Assembly: GCF_001908725.1 (NCBI RefSeq) | Contig: NZ_CP018725.1 | Coordinates: 3,472,001-3,536,000 of the forward strand | DNA: 64,000 nt | From: Xanthomonas vesicatoria ATCC 35937 | Lineage (GTDB): Bacteria > Pseudomonadota > Gammaproteobacteria > Xanthomonadales > Xanthomonadaceae | Direction: 5' to 3' | Notes under the pieces: model-generated | Database searches by the model: none | The model's input: the letters and a program-made list of their open reading frames with translations, nothing else | Told to the model about the DNA's origin: nothing | Made by a program: the position numbers and the translations under genes | Shown: positions 40,127 to 48,200 of the stretch, piece after piece | How the letters are laid out: each line of letters starts with the position of its first letter | How positions within the stretch are numbered: the first letter of the stretch is position 1

Positions 40127-40566
40127 ACACATCCGTGATGACCTTGGCAGCCATGCGCGCGGTGTTGCGCCAAGGCGCGGCACTGGACCGGTTCTCATTG
40201 CTGCTGCTGGCCGTCGCCATTGTCTTATTGGGCGTTGCGCAAGCGCCGCCATTGATACAACTGAGTTTTGCACTCAGCGCAGCGGCCGGTCTGATGCAGC
40301 GCTATTGGGCGTTCCGTGTCGGCCTGGATGTCGACCTGCTGGACGGCGTGATCGCACAGGTCGCGCACGGCAACGACGAGACACAGGCTGCGCAACACCT
40401 AGATACGGCCCTGCATGCCCTCGGCCTGCGCGCAACGCTGCCACCCACCCGCGATTGGTCGGCGCGCTGGATCGGCATGCGCCGCTTGTTGCGCTGGCAA
40501 CTGGCGAGCGTGGCGTCGCAGCTGCTGTGGATGGTCGCGGCACTGGCACTGCGGGTGTTTGGATGA
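40123..40566 (+). CDS. Small membrane protein of unknown function in lipid locus
   Basis: 147 residues with two hydrophobic segments near the N-terminus (about 24-58) and one at the C-terminus. No family is recognised. Both ends overlap neighbouring genes by the ATGA pattern, so it is a real, coupled member of the operon and probably a membrane partner of the next protein. Confidence 0.7.
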   Translation: MNTSVMTLAAMRAVLRQGAALDRFSLLLLAVAIVLLGVAQAPPLIQLSFALSAAAGLMQRYWAFRVGLDVDLLDGVIAQVAHGNDETQAAQHLDTALHALGLRATLPPTRDWSARWIGMRRLLRWQLASVASQLLWMVAALALRVFG

Positions 40567-42053
40567 GCAGCGCGCATGCCCCCGGTCAGGCAGAACCGAT
40601 GCAGGCCACCTCAGCGCAGCTGGTGCTGTGGCAGCGCTTGCAGGCGTATCGTTTCGGCAGCGATGCTGATGCGTTGCCGGCGTTCGTGCGGCGTGTCGCC
40701 AAGCAGGCCCACTGCAGCGTGGCGCAGGCGCAGCAAGCGGTGGACGAATACCGGCGCTTCTGTTTTCTGGCCTGCAGCGACACCCACGATGTCACGCCCA
40801 GCCCGTTGGTCGATCAGGTCTGGCACACCCATCTCACCGATACCCGCGAGTATTGGCAGCAGTTCTGCCCGCAGGTCTTGCAGACCACGCTGCATCATCA
40901 GCCCGGACGCGGTGGCAGCGACGACACTGCGCGTTTCCAGGCGCAGTATCGGCAGACGCTGGAGCGTTACCGCATGCACTTCGGGCCGCCGCCGGCGCAG
41001 GTCTGGCCGGCGCCACCGCCGCAGTCTGCCGCCACGCCTGTGCAGCACGACGATGCCGAAGCCAGCTTGCGCGCGCTGCGGGGCGAGCCGATGCGCACGC
41101 GGCGCGGTGCTGGCCTCGGCACGCTGCTCGTCTGGGCCGTGGCAACGCTGGTGATTGGCGTGGTTGCCGGCAACGGAGAGGCCGCCTCGCCGCTGCACTG
41201 GCGCGGCAGCAGTTTTCTGGCGGTGTTTGCGGTGGGCATTGGCCTGGCCTGGTCGGCGTCGGCGTGGTTGCGCCGCCGCCTGCGTGGCAGCGCCCACGCC
41301 GGGCCGGTGAATGCAGTGGATGCGATGGAACTGGCTTGTCTAAGCGGTGGCGCCGGGCGTGTAGCGGATCTGCTGTTCGCTCGATTGCTGGCCTGCGATG
41401 CGGTGCATCTGCAACGCGATGAGGATGCGCAGGCGCGCAAGTGGGTCCGGTGCGATCCCACCATTGCAGTGCCGGCGGCGCTGCAACCGGCACTGCAGTG
41501 CGTGCGCAATGGAGAGGATCCGGTGCAGGCATGGCAGGCGCTGCGCACCTTGGCCGCACCGGTGCAGCAGCGTCTGATCGACAAGGGGTTGTTGCTGGAT
41601 CGGCCGATGGCGCTGCTGGTGCGCGGGGTAAGCGCACTGCCGGTGGTCGCCCTATGGGCCCTTGGCGCGTGCAAGCTGGTGATCGGTTTGCAGGGGGGCT
41701 ACCCGGTGGGCTATCTGCTGGCCTTGATGGTGCTGGTCAGCATGTTGGTGCTGGGATTTTTGTTGGTGCCGGTGCGCCGTAGCGGAGCGGGCGACGCGCG
41801 CCTGCGCGAACGCAGGTCCGCGGTCAGGCCCGATGCGGCGCGCACTGGCAACGATCCCGGCGAAGCGGTGGCGCTGTACGGCACCGTCGCCTTGGTGGGC
41901 ACGCCATGGGTGAGTTACCACACGCTGCGCGCGCCCACGTCCAGCAACAGCGATAGCAGCGGCACTAGCTGTGGCGGTGGCGGCGATGGTGGTGGCGATA
42001 GCGATGGTGACGGTGGCGGTGGATGTGGTGGGTGCGGTGGAGGAGGCGACTGA
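40563..42053 (+). CDS. TIGR04222-like membrane protein with Gly/Cys-rich tail
   Basis: 496 residues. The N-terminal cytoplasmic domain (1-130) contains VDQVWHTHLTDTREYW, a segment shared with glycine-rich-domain (GRDP-like) proteins. There are two transmembrane pairs (about 182-235 and 358-395). The chain ends in a low-complexity tail of Gly, Asp, Ser and Cys (about 460-496) with CGGGG and CGGCGGGGD. This matches the general layout of TIGR04222 membrane proteins, which are of unknown function. It overlaps the genes on each side. Confidence 0.72.
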   Translation: MSSAHAPGQAEPMQATSAQLVLWQRLQAYRFGSDADALPAFVRRVAKQAHCSVAQAQQAVDEYRRFCFLACSDTHDVTPSPLVDQVWHTHLTDTREYWQQFCPQVLQTTLHHQPGRGGSDDTARFQAQYRQTLERYRMHFGPPPAQVWPAPPPQSAATPVQHDDAEASLRALRGEPMRTRRGAGLGTLLVWAVATLVIGVVAGNGEAASPLHWRGSSFLAVFAVGIGLAWSASAWLRRRLRGSAHAGPVNAVDAMELACLSGGAGRVADLLFARLLACDAVHLQRDEDAQARKWVRCDPTIAVPAALQPALQCVRNGEDPVQAWQALRTLAAPVQQRLIDKGLLLDRPMALLVRGVSALPVVALWALGACKLVIGLQGGYPVGYLLALMVLVSMLVLGFLLVPVRRSGAGDARLRERRSAVRPDAARTGNDPGEAVALYGTVALVGTPWVSYHTLRAPTSSNSDSSGTSCGGGGDGGGDSDGDGGGGCGGCGGGGD

Positions 42054-42697
42054 TGCAACGCAAACAGAGCCTGTTGCGACGACCCCAGCGCTGGGCACGC
42101 GCCCTGCGCGGCCGCGGCGCCACGCCCAATGGCGTGTCGTGGGCGGGAATCGCCTTCGCCGCACTGGCCGGGGTGATGTTCTACATCGCCTTGAGCGCAC
42201 CGGCACGCGAAGGCGCCGCGCCCCTGCTGCTGGCCTTGCTCGGCCTGCAGGGGCGGCTGTGGTGCAACCGCCTGGATGGCGTGCTGGCGCGACAGGCGCG
42301 GCTGGTCTCGCGCGTCGGCGAGGTCTACAACGATGCGCCTGACCGGCTGTCGGATGTGCTGGTCTGCGTCGGGCTGGGCTACGGCCTGCAGGCCAGCGTG
42401 CCGTGGGCCGCGCAACTGGGTTGGGCGGCGGCATTGTGCTGCGTGGCCACTGCCTACGTGCGCATGCTCGGTCTGGCCTGTGGCACCGCCGAGCCACGGC
42501 AGGGACCAATGGCGCGCGTGCAGCGCATGCACTGGCTGTCGCTGATGACCGTGCTGGCGATGCGGTGGCAGTGGATGGGCCAGCCGCGCATTGCGGCATG
42601 GTTGTTGATGTGTGCGCTGGCGGTGTTGATCGCCGGTGCGCTGCTGACGGTGGTGCTGCGGCTGCGCATGATCGTGCGCACATTGGAGTGGACATGA
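42053..42697 (+). CDS. Second CDP-alcohol phosphatidyltransferase family protein
   Basis: 214 residues with several membrane helices. It carries the same altered motif at exactly the same residue numbers as the first gene of the locus: Asn72-x2-Asp75-Gly-x2-Ala79-Arg80-x8-Gly89-x3-Asn93-x3-Asp97. The rest of the sequence is quite different, so this is not a recent duplicate. The start overlaps the previous stop (TGATG), and its stop overlaps the acyltransferase start. Confidence 0.83.
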   Translation: MQRKQSLLRRPQRWARALRGRGATPNGVSWAGIAFAALAGVMFYIALSAPAREGAAPLLLALLGLQGRLWCNRLDGVLARQARLVSRVGEVYNDAPDRLSDVLVCVGLGYGLQASVPWAAQLGWAAALCCVATAYVRMLGLACGTAEPRQGPMARVQRMHWLSLMTVLAMRWQWMGQPRIAAWLLMCALAVLIAGALLTVVLRLRMIVRTLEWT

Positions 42698-43326
42698 TTG
42701 CCCGTTTGATTGCGCGTGCCTGTAGCGGCGCCATCCGTACCTTGACCGGCGCGCGCGCCTTGTGGCGCGGCTGTGCGCCGTCCAACGAGCGCCGCGTGTA
42801 TTACGGCAACCACGCCAGCCACGGCGATTTCGTGCTGATCTGGTCCTCGTTGCCGGCCGGCCTGCGGCACGAGGTGCGCCCGGTGGCCGCAGCCGATTAC
42901 TGGCAACGCACCGCGCTACGGCGCTATCTGATCCACGCGGTATTCAATGGCGTGTTGATCGAACGCAACCCGGCGCAACGCACCCGCGACCCGATCCAGT
43001 GCCTGTGCGATGCGGTCGATGCCGGCGATTCGCTGATCCTGTTTCCCGAAGGCACGCGCAACCCGGACGAAGGCGTGCTGCCGTTCAAGAGCGGGTTGTA
43101 TCACCTGGCGCGGCAACGCCCGGAACTGGAGTTCGTGCCGGTGTGGATCGACAACCTCAAGCGCGTGATGCCCAAGGGCAAATGGTTGCCCTTGCCGTTG
43201 CTGTGCACTACCACGTTCGGTGCGCCGTTGCGGCTGGAGGCCGATGAAGACAAGGACGCGTTCCTGGCGCGCGCACGCGCAGCGCTGCTGGCATTGTCGC
43301 CGGATCAACTGGAGGCACGCGCATGA
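42694..43326 (+). CDS. Lysophospholipid/1-acylglycerol-3-phosphate acyltransferase (PlsC-like)
   Basis: 210 residues. It has the acyltransferase motifs NHASHGDF (H-x4-D), FPEGTRN, and a conserved arginine loop (LIERNPAQRTRD). It would acylate a lyso-lipid or glycerol-phosphate intermediate. It overlaps both neighbours by ATGA. This gene is additional to the set known from ynbABCD. Confidence 0.88.
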   Translation: MIARLIARACSGAIRTLTGARALWRGCAPSNERRVYYGNHASHGDFVLIWSSLPAGLRHEVRPVAAADYWQRTALRRYLIHAVFNGVLIERNPAQRTRDPIQCLCDAVDAGDSLILFPEGTRNPDEGVLPFKSGLYHLARQRPELEFVPVWIDNLKRVMPKGKWLPLPLLCTTTFGAPLRLEADEDKDAFLARARAALLALSPDQLEARA

Positions 43327-44297
43327 ATCCGTATGTCTTCAGCGGGCAACTGCAGCAGTCTTCGATGCATCAGCAGACGCTGTGGTTGTTCAGTGGCATC
43401 GCCCTGGTGTTGATCATCGCCACGTTGATTTCCGAGACGCTGCGTTGGCGCGCGCGCGAACGCCCCAGCGCGGTTCTGGACAACCTGGTTGCACGCATTC
43501 GTGCGTGGTGGGTCATGGCCGGGGTGGTCGGTATCGCGTTCGTCTTCGGACGCGCCGGCGTGATCGGCCTGTTCGCATTGGTGTCGCTGTTTGCGCTGCG
43601 CGAGTTCATCACGCTCACGCCGACGCGGCGCGGCGATTACTACGCGTTACTGGCGGCGTTCTATATCGTGCTGCCGTGGCAATACGGCCTGGTGTGGACC
43701 GGCTGGTATGGCATGTACACGCTGCTGATTCCGGTCTACGCATTTTTGGTCTTGCCGATCCTGGCCACCATCGGCGGCGACACCACGCGCTACCTGGAGC
43801 GCACCGCCAAGGTGCAGTGGGGCTTGATGATCAGCGTGTTCTGCATCTCGCACGTGCCCGCATTGCTGAATCTGGAAATCCCCGGGTATGCCGGGCGCAA
43901 TCTGTTGTTGATCGCGTTCCTGGTCATCGTGGTGCAGTCCTCGGATGTGCTGCAGTACGTGTGGGGCAAGTTGGCCGGCCGCCATCTGATCGCGCCGAGA
44001 TTGTCGCCGTCCAAAACGGTGGAAGGCTTCATCGGCGGCGTGCTGTCGGCCAGCCTGCTGGGCATGGCGCTGTGGTGGATCACCCCGTTCGCGCCGTGGC
44101 ACGCCTTCGGGCTGGCGCTGGTGGCCAATCTGATGGGGTTTTTCGGCGGCCTGGTGATGTCGGCGATCAAGCGCGATCGCGGCATCAAGGACTGGGGCCA
44201 CATGATCGAAGGCCACGGCGGCGTACTGGATCGCCTGGACTCGGTGTGCTTCGCCGCGCCGGTGTTCTTCCACCTGATCCGCTACAGCTGGGCGTAA
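43323..44297 (+). CDS. Phosphatidate cytidylyltransferase family protein (YnbB/CdsA-like)
   Basis: 324 residues with about eight hydrophobic helices. The C-terminal CDP-diglyceride synthase signature is complete: S-A-I-K-R-x4-K-D, then GHGGVLDRLDS. It makes CDP-activated lipid for phosphatidyltransferases. A dedicated copy next to two CDP-alcohol phosphatidyltransferases indicates a self-contained pathway. It is the last gene of the operon and overlaps the acyltransferase stop. Confidence 0.9.
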   Translation: MNPYVFSGQLQQSSMHQQTLWLFSGIALVLIIATLISETLRWRARERPSAVLDNLVARIRAWWVMAGVVGIAFVFGRAGVIGLFALVSLFALREFITLTPTRRGDYYALLAAFYIVLPWQYGLVWTGWYGMYTLLIPVYAFLVLPILATIGGDTTRYLERTAKVQWGLMISVFCISHVPALLNLEIPGYAGRNLLLIAFLVIVVQSSDVLQYVWGKLAGRHLIAPRLSPSKTVEGFIGGVLSASLLGMALWWITPFAPWHAFGLALVANLMGFFGGLVMSAIKRDRGIKDWGHMIEGHGGVLDRLDSVCFAAPVFFHLIRYSWA

Positions 44298-45233
44298 GCG
44301 TGTGACGCGCTCCGGCGCAACGCCGGCAGCGGGACCGCGATGCTCGGCTCCGCTGCCGCCAGGGCTTGGATCGTCACGCGGCATGTCGAAAAGATCGATC
44401 CGTTCGACGCTGCGTTTGACCATCCGGCAGGCACCCAGGCGCAGAAGGTTTTTTGCTGCTCGCAGCGAGGAGACGGAGCGCCTAGTCGTCGCTTGCGCAG
44501 CGCAGCGTGTCCAGATCCTCGCCTATGGATCATCGGCAGGGTGGGAAGTGCCGAGGGTGCACTGTCTGAAAACGGCGATGGATCACAGGAATTCAACGAC
44601 GTAGGTCTCATTAAAAACCTCGTACGTCGCTGCCATGGTGCGCCGGAGATGCAATGCGCGTGTTCATGCGTTGCGTGTTTCTTGCGAGGCGATTTCGCTG
44701 CGGAATTCGATGGGCACGCAAGCCTCTCCGGACCTCGGTAGTTTCGCCGGTGAACATAATCCGGAACCGATCGCATATTGAAAAAAAAGCCGACATTCGG
44801 GGGCATGGGCGGTCCTTGATCTTCGGTAATGCGAACCTGTCTTCTGTTGCGATGACCGTTGCCGAGCACGGCTGACCGACGATCTGGGCTCGCCGCTCTT
44901 TTCTACCCAACCTGTTCACCGGCAACGACGCTTCCGGCGATGCGTCCATTCGCTATCTGTTGCAACGGCTGTCGCGCAGGAGCCAGCCTTGCCATCACCC
45001 CAGCTGCGTCTTGCAGTCACGGCCGTCCATGACCCTGCGATTCAAGCAAGACACTGCAGCGCACGTGCGCCTCGGGGCGCTCGTCGACGACCAACCATCG
45101 CAGTGCCGGTACTGCCCGTGCCGACGGGAGGATGCGTCTCGCCATGATGGCGGGATGATCCGCACCCGCGATCGGAGAGGGCACCCATGCCGGTTTGCGC
45201 CGCTGCTCGGAACATTCAGATGAGATCAACTTT
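44298..45233. other. Long non-coding stretch upstream of the ice-nucleation gene
   Basis: 936 bp between the CdsA-like stop and the ice-nucleation start. Frames of 60-195 codons exist on both strands, but none has a recognisable domain, good ribosome-binding site or coding bias. Part of it (about 44600-44860) is less GC-rich than the flanks, and an A-rich run lies at about 44783-44790. It presumably holds the promoter of the ice-nucleation gene; no clear sigma-70 site was found. Confidence 0.4.
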
Positions 45234-48200
45234 ATGAATCGTGAAAAAGTCTTGGCCTTACGCACATGCACGAACAACATGTCCGATCATTGCGGGCTGA
45301 TCTGGCCACGGGCAGGCGCTGTCGAATGCCGGCATTGGCAACCCAGCATCAAGCAGGAAAATGGCTTGACCGGCCTGTTGTGGGGACAGGGGACCGATGC
45401 GCATCTGAACATGCATGCCGATGCGCATTGGGTCGTCTGCATGGTGGATACCGCCGACATCATTTGGCTGGGCGAGGAGGGAATGATCAAGTTCCCCAGG
45501 GCCGAGGTGGTTTACGCCGGCAGTCGTGTCGGCGCCTTGCAGTGCATCGCCGCCGGCATCGCGCAGCATGTGCCGCCCCAACCGGAGCTGCCTGCAGAGA
45601 CGGTGATTGCCGCCGAATTCATTCCTAAGACGGCGCAGGCGCAGTTCATTGCGCCAGCAGTCGAGCAGGCGGGCCATTCCGCCGCACCCACGCCGCGGCC
45701 GGGCGACATCGGCGGTCCGCAGATGCCGCCGCATCCGCAGGACATAGCGCGCACGCGCGAGATCGCCACCTATGGCAGCACGCTCACCGGCGCCGATCAA
45801 AGTCAGCTGATTGCAGGCTATGGAAGCACCGAGACCGCCGGTAACCGCAGCGAGTTGATCGCAGGCTATGGCAGCACCGGTGTTGCTGGATCGGACAGCA
45901 CCATCGTGGCCGGTTATGGCAGTTCTCAAACCGCCGGAGGCGGAAGCACGCTCACGGCCGGCTACGGCAGTACGCAGACCGCGCGCAACGGCAGCGATCT
46001 GACGGCTGGCTACGGCAGTACCGAAACCGCCGGGGCCGACAGCTCGCTGATCGCAGGGTATGGTAGTACCCAGACGTCCGGTGGCGACAGCTCGCTGACC
46101 GCCGGTTACGGCAGCACCCAGACCGCGCAAAGCGGTAGCGACCTCACCGCCGGGTACGGCAGCACCAGCACCGCCGGTACCGATAGCTCGCTGATCGCCG
46201 GCTACGGCAGTACCCAGACCTCTGGCGGAGAAAGCTCGCTCACCGCCGGTTATGGCAGCACGCAAACAGCGCAAGACGGCAGCGATCTGACCGCCGGGTA
46301 TGGCAGCACGGGAACCGCAGGTGCCGATAGTTCGTTGATCGCCGGCTACGGCAGCACGCAGACATCGGGCAATGCCAGTTCGCTGACGGCCGGTTATGGC
46401 AGTACGCAGACAGCGCGCACTGGCAGCGATCTGACCGCCGGCTACGGGAGTACCTCTACCGCCGGCGCCGACAGCACGCTGATTGCCGGCTACGGCAGTA
46501 CCCAGACGTCGGGCGGCGACAGCTCGCTCACTGCCGGCTATGGCAGCACGCAGACTGCACGCAAGGGCAGCGATCTGACCGCCGGCTACGGCAGCACCGC
46601 GACCGCCGGGGCGGACAGTTCGTTGATCGCCGGCTATGGCAGTACGCAGACATCGGGCAATGCCAGTTCGCTGACGGCCGGTTATGGCAGTACGCAGACG
46701 GCGCGCACTGGCAGCGATCTGACCGCCGGCTACGGGAGTACCTCTACCGCCGGCGCCGACAGCACGCTGATTGCCGGCTACGGCAGTACCCAGACGTCGG
46801 GCGGCGACAGCTCGCTCACGGCCGGCTATGGGAGCACGCAGACTGCACGCAAGGGCAGCGATTTGACCGCCGGCTACGGCAGCACCGCGACCGCCGGGGC
46901 GGACAGTTCGTTGATCGCCGGCTATGGCAGTACGCAGACATCGGGTAATGCCAGTTCGCTGACGGCCGGGTATGGCAGTACGCAGACGGCGCGTACTGGC
47001 AGCGATCTGACCGCCGGCTACGGGAGTACCTCTACCGCCGGCGCCGACAGCACCCTGATCGCTGGCTACGGCAGCACGCAGACCTCCGGGGGCGACAGCT
47101 CGCTCACCGCCGGCTATGGCAGCACGCAAACCGCGCGCAGCGGCAGCGACCTCACCACCGGTTATGGCAGCACCTCGACGGCGGGCGCCGACAGCACGTT
47201 GGTTGCCGGCTACGGCAGCACGCAGACCTCCGGTGGAGAGAGTTCGCTGACGGCCGGCTATGGCAGCACGCAAACCGCGCGCAGCGGCAGCGACCTCACC
47301 ACCGGTTATGGCAGCACCTCGACGGCGGGCGCCGACAGCACGTTGGTTGCCGGCTACGGCAGCACGCAGACCTCCGGTGGAGAGAGTTCGCTGACGGCCG
47401 GCTATGGCAGCACGCAGACCGCGCGCAGCGGCAGCGACCTCACCACCGGTTATGGAAGCACCTCGACGGCGGGCGCCGACAGCACGCTGATTGCCGGCTA
47501 CGGCAGCACCCAGACCTCCGGAGGCGACAGCTCGCTCACCGCCGGCTACGGCAGCACGCAAACCGCGCGCAAGGGCAGCGACCTCACTACCGGTTATGGC
47601 AGCACCTCGACGGCCGGCGCCCACAGCACGCTGATTGCCGGTTATGGCAGCACGCAGACCTCCGGGGGCGACAGCTCGCTCACTGCCGGCTATGGCAGCA
47701 CGCAGACGGCACGCAGCGGCAGCGACCTCACCGCGGGCTACGGCAGCACGTCCACCGCCGGCTCGGACAGTTCGCTGATCGCCGGCTATGGCAGCACGCA
47801 GACGGCCGGCTTCAAGAGCATCCTGACCACCGGCTACGGCAGCACCCAGACTGCGCAAGAGGGCAGCCTGCTCACGGCCGGATATGGAAGTTCCTCCACC
47901 GCCGGCTCGGACAGTTCGCTGATCGCCGGCTATGGCAGCACGCAGACGGCCGGCTTCAAGAGCATCCTGACCGCCGGCTACGGCAGCACGCAGACCGCGC
48001 AGGAACGCAGCACGCTCACCACCGGCTACGGCAGCACGTCCACCGCAGGGCACGACAGCGCGTTGATCGCCGGCTATGGCAGTACGCAGACGGCCGGCTA
48101 CAGGAGCATTCTCACCACCGGCTATGGCAGCACGCAGACCGCGCAGGAGAGCAGCTCGCTCATCGCGGGCTACGGCAGTTCTTCAATGGCGGGCCCGGAC

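Noticed and set aside
44282..44869. A 195-codon minus-strand frame upstream of ina
   Set aside because: No recognised domain, random composition, and it overlaps the end of the CdsA-like gene.
45258..48053. A 931-codon open frame antisense to the ice-nucleation gene
   Set aside because: It is a by-product of the 48-bp coding repeat read backwards. It has no ribosome-binding site and consists of repetitive Ala/Gly/Arg sequence, and the plus strand is a certain gene.
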